From contig NZ_CP061306.1 in NCBI RefSeq assembly GCF_018687815.1, positions 434,001 to 498,000 on the forward strand: a DNA stretch of 64,000 bases. The letters are read 5' to 3'. The translations under genes and the position numbers were made by a program. The DNA is from Polynucleobacter sp. JS-JIR-II-b4. Its GTDB lineage: Bacteria; Pseudomonadota; Gammaproteobacteria; Burkholderiales; Burkholderiaceae. The notes below the pieces were generated by a model. The model did no database searches. It saw only the letters and a program-made list of their open reading frames with translations, and was not told the DNA's origin. Position 1 is the stretch's first letter; the number at the start of each line of letters is the position of its first letter. Shown here one piece after another: positions 36,291 through 45,019 of this stretch.

Positions 36291-38786
36291 ATGGCTGAAT
36301 CCCGTTCACGTTCCGTTACGCTGAATCCCGGCATGATGGGTTCTGGGGATGCAGTCGTGCAGGCTTTAAAAGTCCCGCCGCATTCTGTAGAAGCCGAGCA
36401 ATCTTTGCTCGGCGGTCTACTGATCGATAACTCTTCTTGGGATAACCTGGGTGGAGTATTAAACGATAAAGATTTCTATCGCCCCGAACATGCTTTGATC
36501 TACAAAGCGATTGCCCGTTTGGTTGGCGACAATCATCCCGCTGACGTTATTACCGTTCATGATGCAATTAAATCAGAGCAAGGTGGCGACTTAGTTGGTA
36601 TTGATTACCTAAATTCATTAGCGCAAAACACTCCCAGTGCAGCGAACATTAAAGGCTATGCTGATATTGTTCGTGACCGCAGTATTTTGCGTCGCTTGAT
36701 TGAAGTGTCAGACAGCATTGTTAATTCTGCATTCGTTCCTGAGGGACGCACTGTTAGAACGCTGTTGGATGAAGCTGAGTCACGCATTCTTCAGATTGGT
36801 GAAGAAGGTAGTCGCAAAGCTGACTATCTTGAGATTGAGCCTTTGCTGAAAGCTGTTGTTGCCCGTATTGATGAGCTCTATAACCGCCAAGGCGGTAGCG
36901 ACATCACTGGTATTGCAACTGGCTTCATAGATTTAGATAAGCAAACTAGTGGTCTGCAAAAAGGTGACTTAGTGATTGTTGCGGGAAGACCCTCGATGGG
37001 TAAGGCGCAACCACTGGATGCAAAAGTGAAAACGGTTGATGGCTGGAAGTTGATGGGTGATCTTAAGTTTGGTGATCGCCTGGCTTCCGTTGATGGCCAG
37101 CATTCAATGGTGACTGGCATTTATCCGCAAGGTCTTAAGCAGATATACAAAGTTACCTTTTCCGATGGCCGTCAAGCTGAGTGCTGTGATGAGCATCTCT
37201 GGCGGGTGATGTATCGCGATTGGTCCGAGCCACGCGTTATTAATACAACTCGCTTGATGGAAATGTTGCAGTGTGTGCGATATAAAAATAGGCTTTGGAT
37301 TGAACCAGTAAGTGGAGAATTTGGACATTCAAAAGAACTGCCCATTCATCCTTGGGTTCTTGGTGCTTTGTTAGGTGATGGAACTCTGGCGCTATCTCAC
37401 AGTAGTGTGATGTTTTCGACTAAATCACCTGAGTTTATAGATCGCATGAATATGCTTGCAGGCTATGAGATGGAGTTGGCTCATGCTAATGCATACGACT
37501 GGAGAGTAGTCTCTAAAGCTAGAATCGCAGCCAATGGCGCACGTCAAGCAGTTCCAACGAATTATTTCAGGTCTGCATTGCAGGATTTAGGTGTTCTTGG
37601 CTGCAGAAGTTTTGATAAATACATTCCCTCTACTTATCTAGAGGCGAATAAGAATTCTCGTCTTGCATTGTTCCAGGGTTTGATGGATACGGATGGATGG
37701 ATTGAGAAGTGGGGCTCTATTCGCTTTTGTACAGCAAGCAAACAATTATCTGAAGATGTTGCAACTTTAGCCAGATCTTTGGGTGGTTTTTGCTCAATAG
37801 CGCATAAGCAGACAAGCTATACCTACAAGGGTGAAAAGAAGCAAGGTCGCCTAAGTTATGTTTTAAATATGAGTTTTGGCCCTGGTTTTCAAGCTTTTAC
37901 TCTGCCTGAAAAGACTGAAAGGTTAAGAGCCAACTGGGATCGACAGCGTAGGTTGACCTTTACGAGCATTGAGTCATCCAGAGTGACTGAAGCGCAATGT
38001 ATTTCAGTTAGCCATCCTCAAAGAACTTACGTAACGAATGATTATGTCGTTACTCACAACACTGCATTTGCCTTAAATATTGCCGAGAACGTTGCCTTAG
38101 CAGAAGGTTTGCCTGTTGTTGTGTTCTCCATGGAGATGTCAGGCGAACAATTGGCTGCCCGTTTATTGGGTTCGGTGGGGCGCGTAGACCAAGGTCGTAT
38201 GCGTACTGGTAAGTTGCAGGACGATGAGTGGCCGCGTGTCACTGATGCCATTGCACGTTTAAGTAATACCCAAATTTTGATTGATGAGACTGGTTCTTTA
38301 TCCAGCTTAGAGTTGCGCGCACGCGCACGTCGTATCGCCAGAAACTTTGGCGGCACACTTGGCTTGGTGGTGATTGACTACTTACAGTTGATGAGTGGTT
38401 CTGGTTCTGAAAACCGCGCAACCGAGATTTCTGAAATCTCACGCTCACTCAAATCACTTGCAAAAGAATTGCAGTGCCCTGTAGTGGCGCTCTCTCAGTT
38501 AAACCGTGGTCTTGAGCAACGCCCTAATAAGCGTCCGATCATGTCTGACTTGCGTGAGTCAGGCGCTATTGAGCAAGATGCCGACTTAATTATGTTCATC
38601 TATCGTGATGAGGTGTATCACCCTGATACCACTACCGATAAAGGTGTGGCAGAAATCATCATCGGTAAGCAGCGTAACGGTCCAATCGGTACAGTGCGCT
38701 TAAGCTGGCAAGGTCCATATACCAAGTTTGATAACTTAGCGATGGGCTCTGTTGGATATTCATCTGGTGGATACGAGCCGTTCTAA
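36291..38786 (+). CDS. dnaB: Replicative DNA helicase DnaB with in-frame intein
   Basis: Hexameric 5'-3' helicase of the replication fork. The translated protein has 831 residues; removal of the 352-residue intein (residues 239-590) leaves 479, the normal DnaB size. The N-terminal domain (about 25-140) contains PHSVEAEQSLLGGLL. The Walker A motif is split exactly after its lysine, GRPSMGK before the intein and Thr591 after it. Walker B region VIDYLQLM and the arginine-finger region SQLNRGLEQRPNKRP follow. Activity of the host protein therefore depends on splicing. Confidence 0.97.
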   Translation: MAESRSRSVTLNPGMMGSGDAVVQALKVPPHSVEAEQSLLGGLLIDNSSWDNLGGVLNDKDFYRPEHALIYKAIARLVGDNHPADVITVHDAIKSEQGGDLVGIDYLNSLAQNTPSAANIKGYADIVRDRSILRRLIEVSDSIVNSAFVPEGRTVRTLLDEAESRILQIGEEGSRKADYLEIEPLLKAVVARIDELYNRQGGSDITGIATGFIDLDKQTSGLQKGDLVIVAGRPSMGKAQPLDAKVKTVDGWKLMGDLKFGDRLASVDGQHSMVTGIYPQGLKQIYKVTFSDGRQAECCDEHLWRVMYRDWSEPRVINTTRLMEMLQCVRYKNRLWIEPVSGEFGHSKELPIHPWVLGALLGDGTLALSHSSVMFSTKSPEFIDRMNMLAGYEMELAHANAYDWRVVSKARIAANGARQAVPTNYFRSALQDLGVLGCRSFDKYIPSTYLEANKNSRLALFQGLMDTDGWIEKWGSIRFCTASKQLSEDVATLARSLGGFCSIAHKQTSYTYKGEKKQGRLSYVLNMSFGPGFQAFTLPEKTERLRANWDRQRRLTFTSIESSRVTEAQCISVSHPQRTYVTNDYVVTHNTAFALNIAENVALAEGLPVVVFSMEMSGEQLAARLLGSVGRVDQGRMRTGKLQDDEWPRVTDAIARLSNTQILIDETGSLSSLELRARARRIARNFGGTLGLVVIDYLQLMSGSGSENRATEISEISRSLKSLAKELQCPVVALSQLNRGLEQRPNKRPIMSDLRESGAIEQDADLIMFIYRDEVYHPDTTTDKGVAEIIIGKQRNGPIGTVRLSWQGPYTKFDNLAMGSVGYSSGGYEPF
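37005..38060 (+). mobile_element. Class 3-type intein with LAGLIDADG homing endonuclease (DnaB Walker A site)
   Basis: A 352-residue protein intron. Its first residue is Ala, not the usual Cys or Ser. Block B has H64-L-W66, block F has Cys332 (QCISV), and block G is T350-H351-N352 followed by extein Thr. Trp, Cys and Thr in these places form the WCT signature of class 3 inteins, which splice through the block F Cys. Two LAGLIDADG motifs are intact: LGALLGDGT (119-127) and FQGLMDTDGWI (223-233). The frame is open throughout, so splicing and homing could both still work. Class 3 inteins are thought to have spread through phages. Confidence 0.93.
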
Positions 38787-38808
38787 ATAAAACAATAAAC
38801 AGATAAAG

Positions 38809-38836
38809 AAAAAGCCTCACACTGTGAGGCTTTTTT
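38809..38836. terminator. Terminator after dnaB
   Basis: AAAAAGCCTCACA pairs with TGTGAGGCTTTTTT; A and T runs on both sides suit termination of dnaB and of the reverse-strand repeat-protein gene. Confidence 0.9.
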
Positions 38837-38880
38837 AATGCAGAAAATTTATCGGATCAAAACAGAGGAAATAACTAATC

Positions 38881-39147
38881 TTATTTACCGCCTTCACATT
38901 TCTTAATTGAGGCTGCTTTAGCTGCACCATACAGTGGCTTACCATCTTTGCTAATTGCTTTAGCTTCACAATCGTTCGGCTTGGCATCACCCATGCACTT
39001 CTTAATGGAAGCATCTTTAGCTGCGCCATACAGCGGCTTTCCTTCTTTGCTCACTGCCTTGGCTTCACAGGCTGCTTGATCAGCAAAAGCGTAAGTAGGA
39101 AGCGCAAAGCTCAGGGCAATACTTAAAGCGATGATGATTTTTTTCAT
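38881..39147 (-). CDS. Small secreted protein with two Cys-bounded repeats (PsiF-like)
   Basis: An 88-residue protein with a signal peptide, cleavage likely after AFA (about residue 22). The mature part has two 25-residue repeats, C27-C51 and C60-C84, differing at only three positions; each starts CEAKA, holds GKPLYGAAK and ends ASIKKC. The layout resembles the PsiF repeat family of periplasmic proteins, but I cannot confirm it. Two disulfide bonds are plausible. ATG 39147 is preferred over ATG 39153, since GGAG lies at better distance. Function is unknown. Confidence 0.8.
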   Translation of the reverse strand: MKKIIIALSIALSFALPTYAFADQAACEAKAVSKEGKPLYGAAKDASIKKCMGDAKPNDCEAKAISKDGKPLYGAAKAASIKKCEGGK

Positions 39148-39338
39148 GCTCATTCTCCAGGTGGGTGATTAGGCTCAAGCTTACTTTAGTTCTCAAAACA
39201 ATTATTGATGATTATGTAAGTTGGAAGTATTAGCCCTAAGGTTAATAGATATTAACTATATGGGTAATTATTATTAACCCTATTAATATCAGTGGCTTAG
39301 CCACTTCTTTTATATCTAAATCCGCTAGAGCAAGCCCA

Positions 39339-42300
39339 ATGAAAAGCAAGATTCTGTTTCGCAGCCTATTAAGTTTTGGAGTTACTTACATGCTCCTAGG
39401 TTTCTCATCATTCTCGATCGCAGCAGGTAGCTGTGATAACTACACTCCGGATATAAACGGAACTGTAGTGACGTGTACTGGAGTCGGTAGCACATCAGCA
39501 GGCGTTATTTCGACCCAGTCAAATACAACAGTGGGCAATAGCGTTACTGTAAACATTAACTCTGGTACTTCATTAATCATCAATGGCTCTACAGTGGGCA
39601 TTGGTAGTGCAGCCACAGTAGTTAATGATGGAAATTTAAATACCAGTGCATTTTATTTTGGCTATGGTATTTCATCAGGAGTTAACGGAAGATCTCAGGC
39701 AGGTGGCAGCAGCATTACTAACAACGGCACTATTTACACGGGTGGTACGAGCGCATCAGGCATTTACATCAGTGCAACTAATGCTGGTTCTGCGGCTAAT
39801 ACGATCATCAATACTGGCTCCATCACAACAGCGGGCTCTGGTGCAAATGGTATTCAGGTTGTTAATGGTGGAGCAATCACTGCCATTAATAACTCGGGAG
39901 TAATTTCTGCTCAAGGGGCTAATTCAAATGGAATTCAAGTAACGGGCGCAGCAAATATCACTAACTCAGGAACCATATGCCCATCAACGGTTGTTGGCAG
40001 CAATTGCGCTGCAAGTGGCGCGGGTAGTGGCAACGGCATCCAAATTGATAACAATGCCAATGCCAATCGCACTACCATCACCAATACATCATCCGGCTTA
40101 ATAGGTGCTCCTACAGCAGCAAATTACGCAATCTACAGCGCTCAGCAACCTGGGGTGGATGTATATAACTACGGAAAAATTATTGCTGCAAGTGCTGCCG
40201 CTACTGCAATTAATTTTGCTGGCTCGACAACGGGCGGATCTAATAACACTGTTACTTTATATGGCGGCTCTACTTTGTTAGGCGGCATTAGTTTTAATAA
40301 GGGCAACACACAAGAAACCCTGAGCTTTAACGGGCTTTCAAATACAAACTTCAGTAATGCCGTAACTGGTCTGAATATCATCAACGCCACTAATAACTCT
40401 AACGTAGTGATGAATAGCTCCTCCGGATATGAATTAGTGTCTGGAAAAGTTGCTGTAGATAGTACTTCCAGCTTAGCTATTTCTGGAGTAATTCAGGATC
40501 AAACTAGCCCAAGTGCTGCTGCTTCTAGCATTGAGAAAAGTGGGGCTGGAACTTTAGTTTTATCCGGTGCTAATACTTACACGGGTGGCACAGTGTTGAA
40601 TGCGGGAACCATTGCGGTTGCCAATAATACAGCCCTCGGTACTGGTTCTGTAACGATGGCAGGTGGCACAACCCTGCAAGCAAACTCTTCAGTAAATCTT
40701 GCTAATAATGTTGCTTTATCTGGTGCGAGCACTATCAACACCAATGGAAATAACATGGGCCTGTCAGGGAATATGGCGGGATCTGGTGGATTTACAAAAA
40801 TAGGTGCTGGCACCTTAACCCTCTCCGGTACCAATACCTATAGTGGTGGTACTACCGTTTCAGCAGGCACGTTGGCCGGTAATACCTCAAGTATTCAAGG
40901 TAACGTAGTTAACAATGCAATCCTTAATTTCAATCAGTCTGCCAATGGCGCATATGCTGGCGTGATGAGTGGATCAGGTAGTCTGGTTAAAGATGGCTCT
41001 GGCACCGTAACAATTTCTAAGGTCAATACTTACACCGGCGATACAAACATTAATGCGGGTAGTCTCATAATAACTGGCTCGACTACATCAAATACTTCTA
41101 TTGCTGCCAGTGCTAACTTGCAAGGCAGTGGTGTTATTAATGGCAACGTAACTAACTCAGGAACAATTACCCCATCATTTAACGGTACTGCAACCAACCT
41201 GACAGTTAACGGAAACTACGTTGGTAATAATGCTGCCTTTGTTGGTGGTGTATACGCTCCAGTTGCTTCACCTGTTGCAGATACCTTGACTGTAACTGGC
41301 AACACCACAGGTTCTACTGGACTCACTATTACTGATAAGGGTGGTCTCGGTAATCGCACAACTGGCAATGGTATTCCGGTAGTGATTGTGAATGGAGCTT
41401 CCGCATCCAATGCATTTGCATTAACTCAGCGTGTTGCAGCTGGTGCCTATGAATACCAGTTATACAAAGGTGGTACATCTGGAGTGGGAAATTCTTGGTA
41501 CCTGTTTACTCAAGCACCAGCTCCAGCATCCACACCTGGCTCTGGCGGCTCAACGCCAGCTCCTGTTACTCCAGCCGTTCCTGCAGCCCCAGTCATCACT
41601 CCAGCGGCTGGTGAGCGTATCGAGGTTGCTGTTTATCCAGCCGTACCTTCATTAGTGCAGTTGTATGCGCAGACAGCCGTAGATACACTAGATCAACGCC
41701 GTGGAGATCTTAATTTGGTTGATCCGCAGGGTGGCGCCAAGAAGAGCTCTAACGATTGGGCTCGTATTATTGGTAAGGCAGGCACATCAACTCCATCTTC
41801 AGCGAATGATGGCCCGAAGATGAGCTTTAATGCTTATGCTTTGCAGTTGGGTGTAGACGTGTATCAGAATGAAGAGCAGAGTGGATCAAGATCATATGTC
41901 GGCCCTTATGTAACGATTGGTAGCGCTAATGCCAATACCTCTAGTCAGACTGGTGGGATCTCTACCGGTAGCATTAATGGCATGCAGGCCTACTCTCTAG
42001 GCTTATACGGGACCCACTTTGCTGCTAATGGCCTGTATGTTGATGCTCTTGCACAAGGTACTCGCTACCTCAATGCGGGGGCCAGTTCTGCACAAGGTGC
42101 GCAGCTCAGAACACAAGGATCTGGCTTTACTGGATCCCTTGAGGGTGGCGGTCGCTGGAACTTCGATAAGTTCTTAATTTCTCCGCAAGCTCAAATCGTG
42201 TATGACGCCATTGGCATGAATAATGCTACTGATGCCTACGGTCAAGTGAACTTTAATAAAAGTGAGATGACTCGTGGCCGTTTAGGTTTATTAGCTGGTC

Positions 42301-42581
42301 ATAAGGATGTTGTTGGTAGCACTCCCATCTTTGCGTATTTGCGTGCCAGCTATTGGAGTATCTTTAATGCAGGCACCAGCACGACTATGGCTTCGCTCTA
42401 TGGTGTTAATCCGATCACTTTTCAGTCGCAAGCAAACTCACGCTGGATGACTGTAGATGCTGAATTAAATGCACGCATCACAAAAGACACTAATCTGTTT
42501 CTGAACTTAGCTGTTGATAACTCCTTAGTGGGAACTTATCAGGCTTACTCCGGAAGAATTGGTCTGCAGACTCGTTTCTAA
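39339..42581 (+). CDS. Type V autotransporter with beta-strand passenger repeats
   Basis: A 1080-residue surface protein. A signal peptide (about 1-29, ending SIAAG) leads into a Ser/Thr/Asn/Gly-rich beta-helical passenger. Three autotransporter-associated repeats (GAGTLxLSGxNTYxGGT type) occur near residues 404, 487 and 553. A Pro/Ala linker (about 727-755) precedes the C-terminal beta-barrel (about 800-1080), which ends in Phe as outer-membrane barrels do. No protease or lipase motif is seen, so adhesion is the likeliest role, by inference. The 185 bases upstream are AT-rich and probably hold its promoter. Confidence 0.92.
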   Translation: MKSKILFRSLLSFGVTYMLLGFSSFSIAAGSCDNYTPDINGTVVTCTGVGSTSAGVISTQSNTTVGNSVTVNINSGTSLIINGSTVGIGSAATVVNDGNLNTSAFYFGYGISSGVNGRSQAGGSSITNNGTIYTGGTSASGIYISATNAGSAANTIINTGSITTAGSGANGIQVVNGGAITAINNSGVISAQGANSNGIQVTGAANITNSGTICPSTVVGSNCAASGAGSGNGIQIDNNANANRTTITNTSSGLIGAPTAANYAIYSAQQPGVDVYNYGKIIAASAAATAINFAGSTTGGSNNTVTLYGGSTLLGGISFNKGNTQETLSFNGLSNTNFSNAVTGLNIINATNNSNVVMNSSSGYELVSGKVAVDSTSSLAISGVIQDQTSPSAAASSIEKSGAGTLVLSGANTYTGGTVLNAGTIAVANNTALGTGSVTMAGGTTLQANSSVNLANNVALSGASTINTNGNNMGLSGNMAGSGGFTKIGAGTLTLSGTNTYSGGTTVSAGTLAGNTSSIQGNVVNNAILNFNQSANGAYAGVMSGSGSLVKDGSGTVTISKVNTYTGDTNINAGSLIITGSTTSNTSIAASANLQGSGVINGNVTNSGTITPSFNGTATNLTVNGNYVGNNAAFVGGVYAPVASPVADTLTVTGNTTGSTGLTITDKGGLGNRTTGNGIPVVIVNGASASNAFALTQRVAAGAYEYQLYKGGTSGVGNSWYLFTQAPAPASTPGSGGSTPAPVTPAVPAAPVITPAAGERIEVAVYPAVPSLVQLYAQTAVDTLDQRRGDLNLVDPQGGAKKSSNDWARIIGKAGTSTPSSANDGPKMSFNAYALQLGVDVYQNEEQSGSRSYVGPYVTIGSANANTSSQTGGISTGSINGMQAYSLGLYGTHFAANGLYVDALAQGTRYLNAGASSAQGAQLRTQGSGFTGSLEGGGRWNFDKFLISPQAQIVYDAIGMNNATDAYGQVNFNKSEMTRGRLGLLAGHKDVVGSTPIFAYLRASYWSIFNAGTSTTMASLYGVNPITFQSQANSRWMTVDAELNARITKDTNLFLNLAVDNSLVGTYQAYSGRIGLQTRF

Positions 42582-42608
42582 AGCAGACCTGATATAACCC
42601 TTGCGCGA

Positions 42609-43145
42609 TTACTGAGGTACTACGCGACGTGCTTCAGTAAACTTTGCCGCCCAATAGGGTGAAGTGATGTAATCGAGACGCACCGTTCCGCCTGCACTCG
42701 GGGCATGCACAAATCTGCCTTGCCCCACATAGATTCCAGCATGAGAATATTTCTCACCAGTGGTATTGAAGAATACTAAATCACCTGGTGCGGGAGGTTG
42801 CCCTTCAATGCTTCTACCTTTGGTGCTCATTAATTGAATAGTGCGCGGTAGTTTTACCCCGGCCGCTTTGTTATAGACATACATAATCAGCCCACTGCAA
42901 TCAAAACCACCTTTTGGGGTATTGCCACCATATCGATAGGGCACGTCCACTAAGCCTACGGCTGCAATGGAGATATCTTCAGTGCCAACACTAGTATCTT
43001 GTTTGAATTGAGAAACTTTTGAAGAGGATCCTGATTTACCGCTGAATGTGCTGCATCCGCTTAGGATGAGTAAGCTACAAATAAAAATGCCGCACCCAAG
43101 AAGAGTGCGGCATGAGAGGGATTGCTTAGAGTGCGTCAGCAGCAT
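42609..43145 (-). CDS. NlpC/P60-family lipoprotein (probable murein endopeptidase)
   Basis: A 178-residue lipoprotein of the cysteine-peptidase family that cuts peptidoglycan stem peptides (like Spr/MepS). The lipobox LILSGC puts lipidation at Cys31. The catalytic Cys83 (FDCSGLI), His135 (YSHAGIYVG) and His147 (FVHAPS) are all present. ATG 43145 falls inside the end of the phoH-like gene, which stops at 43126, so the two overlap by 20 bases; an upstream in-frame ATG at 43169 would overlap more. Confidence 0.9.
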   Translation of the reverse strand: MLLTHSKQSLSCRTLLGCGIFICSLLILSGCSTFSGKSGSSSKVSQFKQDTSVGTEDISIAAVGLVDVPYRYGGNTPKGGFDCSGLIMYVYNKAAGVKLPRTIQLMSTKGRSIEGQPPAPGDLVFFNTTGEKYSHAGIYVGQGRFVHAPSAGGTVRLDYITSPYWAAKFTEARRVVPQ

Positions 43146-44787
43146 GATCCGCAAGGCGTGAGCGCTCACCGCGAGCCAATGTCACATGACCGCCGTGACG
43201 CCAGCCTTTGAAGCGATCCACCACATAAGTTAAACCAGAGGAGCCTTCTGTTAGGTAAGGCGTATCAATCTGAGCGATATTACCCAAGCAAATGATTTTG
43301 GTTCCAGGACCTGCACGGGTTACCAAAGTCTTCATTTGTTTAGGGGTTAAGTTTTGCGCCTCATCAATGATGACAAACTTGCTGACAAAAGTTCTGCCGC
43401 GCATGAAGTTCATGCTCTTTACTTTAATACGGGAGCGAATCAACTCTTGGGTTGCAGCGCGACCCCATTCACCGGGACCGCCATCTTCGTTGCGCTGTAA
43501 TACCTCGAGATTGTCGTCAAATGCACCCATCCAAGGTTGCATCTTTTCTTCTTCGGTACCAGGTAGGAAGCCAATATCTTCGCCTACAGGCACTGTGGCA
43601 CGAGTAATGATGATTTCGTTATAGCGTTTGCTATCGAGAACCTGCTCAAGTCCGGCAGCCAATGCTAACAAGGTTTTACCAGTTCCTGCCTGACCCAATA
43701 AAGTCACAAAATCCACATCCGGATTCATGAGCAGATTCATGGCAAAGTTCTGCTCTCGGTTGCGTGCAGTAACACTCCAAACATTGTTCTTTTGGTGCGA
43801 GAAGTCTCTTAAAGTTTGCAGGAGAGCAGTCTTGCCATTAATTTCTCTAACCTGTGCGTAGAAAGGCGTGGAGCCATCAGGATTTTCTTGATAGACAAAC
43901 TGATTGACCAGCATGCTTTGTACGGATGGCCCGGTAACTCGATAAAACATCGTGCCGGATTTAGAATCAGCCCAGCTTTCCATATCCTTGCCATGTTTAG
44001 GCCAGAAGTCTGCATTCAGTTGCATGACTCCGGCATACATCAAGTCACGATCTTCTAAAACTTGGTCATTGAAATAGTCTTCAGCCGGTAAGCCAAGTGC
44101 GCGGGCTTTGATGCGCATATTGATATCTTTCGATACCAACACTACTTCTTGCCCTTTGCGAGTTTTTTGCAGCTCACTGACTACTGCCAAAATCATGTTG
44201 TCGCCCTTACCTTCGGGCAAGCCCTCCGGTAATGCTTGTGTGGAGAATTTAGTTTGGAAGAAGAGGCGACCGGTGACATCTTGGTTGCCTAACTTATTCA
44301 GTGGAATGCCTTCATCTAATGTGCCACTTGTTCCGGCAATCAGTTGATCCAATGATCTACTAACTGTACGAGCATTGCGGGCTACCTCGGTCATACCTTT
44401 TTTGTGATTGTCCAGCTCTTCAAGAGTGGTCATTGGCAGATAGAGATCGTGCTCGGAGAAACGGAATAGCGAGCTTGGATCATGCATCAATACGTTGGTA
44501 TCGAGAACAAATAAGCTCGGCGGTCCAGTACGAATTACACGTTTAGGTTTTGCGGGTGTAGGTGCTTTACTTTCGTTTCGTGCGCTCGAAGTGGGGCGAT
44601 GATCCGCTTTGATCTTTTCAAGAGCTACTTCTGCAGCAGATAAATCTTCCTCTGCGTCATTAGTCCAATCAACGGCTTCCACTACCACTGGTTTTGCTTG
44701 AGCAGGGCGTTTCTTTAAGTCGGGAGTATCTTTGCGACTGAGTTTGACTTGATCAGCAATTTGAGTGGGGATTGGGGGCAGTGGCAT
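43126..44787 (-). CDS. PIN-PhoH ATPase (YlaK-type)
   Basis: A 553-residue protein joining an N-terminal PIN ribonuclease domain (FVLDTNVLMHD, Asp96, about 91-240) to a C-terminal PhoH ATPase domain. Walker A is GQAGTGKT (365-372) and Walker B is VIIDEAQN. Related PhoH2 proteins act as RNA helicases and ribonucleases. The start ATG 44787 has GGAG seven bases upstream; an in-frame extension from 44826 overlaps the leader hairpin and was rejected. The 230 bases before it are gene-free and structured. Confidence 0.93.
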   Translation of the reverse strand: MPLPPIPTQIADQVKLSRKDTPDLKKRPAQAKPVVVEAVDWTNDAEEDLSAAEVALEKIKADHRPTSSARNESKAPTPAKPKRVIRTGPPSLFVLDTNVLMHDPSSLFRFSEHDLYLPMTTLEELDNHKKGMTEVARNARTVSRSLDQLIAGTSGTLDEGIPLNKLGNQDVTGRLFFQTKFSTQALPEGLPEGKGDNMILAVVSELQKTRKGQEVVLVSKDINMRIKARALGLPAEDYFNDQVLEDRDLMYAGVMQLNADFWPKHGKDMESWADSKSGTMFYRVTGPSVQSMLVNQFVYQENPDGSTPFYAQVREINGKTALLQTLRDFSHQKNNVWSVTARNREQNFAMNLLMNPDVDFVTLLGQAGTGKTLLALAAGLEQVLDSKRYNEIIITRATVPVGEDIGFLPGTEEEKMQPWMGAFDDNLEVLQRNEDGGPGEWGRAATQELIRSRIKVKSMNFMRGRTFVSKFVIIDEAQNLTPKQMKTLVTRAGPGTKIICLGNIAQIDTPYLTEGSSGLTYVVDRFKGWRHGGHVTLARGERSRLADHAADAL

Positions 44788-44796
44788 GGACTCTCC

Positions 44797-44910
44797 TAAA
44801 AGAAAAAACCGCCAAGCGGATTGCATTGACGGTTTATTACGAAACTGGTTGTATTAAGGTCTGAAAAACGGAGGGGGTTGCTCCCCGTACCTGATCTGAG
44901 ATATTCAGGT
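44797..44910 (-). promoter_or_regulatory. Structured leader of the phoH-like gene with terminator-like hairpin
   Basis: Reading on the reverse strand: an ACCTGA/TCAGGT hairpin (44910-44889), a GGGG-AGCAA-CCCC hairpin within 44887-44869, then an AAACCGTC/GGCGGTTT hairpin (44835-44806) followed by a six-T run ending about 16 bases before the ATG. The last has the form of an intrinsic terminator in front of the gene it would shut off, so this may be an attenuator. The hairpins are seen; the control is inferred. Confidence 0.55.
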
Positions 44911-44969
44911 TTCTGATTCAAACGGATTGTCAGACTTTCCCGTCGTTTACGGTGCATATGAATCACTTT

Positions 44970-44988
44970 ACCCCAAATTTTGGGGTTT
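44970..44988. other. CCCC/GGGG inverted repeat after bcp
   Basis: ACCCCAAATTTTGGGGT-like inverted repeat about 30 bases downstream of the peroxiredoxin stop on the reverse strand. It lacks a T-run, so it is a weak terminator candidate or an operator-like site at the start of the phoH leader. Confidence 0.4.
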
Positions 44989-45019
44989 GCAAGCACCTCA
45001 GATCAAATTGTTGTAAAAA

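Noticed and set aside
37005..38060. The DnaB insert considered as an insertion sequence or a frame-disrupting element.
   Set aside because: It has no transposase, no terminal inverted repeats and no stop or frameshift, while splice-junction and endonuclease motifs of an intein are complete.
40500..41100. Repeated sequence inside the autotransporter gene that might look like a CRISPR or tandem array.
   Set aside because: The repeats are in-frame protein repeats of the GAGTL-NTYxGGT type, with varied DNA and no constant spacer length.
44796..44996. A 66-codon reverse frame in the phoH leader.
   Set aside because: Not called as a gene because it spans the terminator-like hairpin and lacks a strong ribosome site; kept only as a possibility in the findings.
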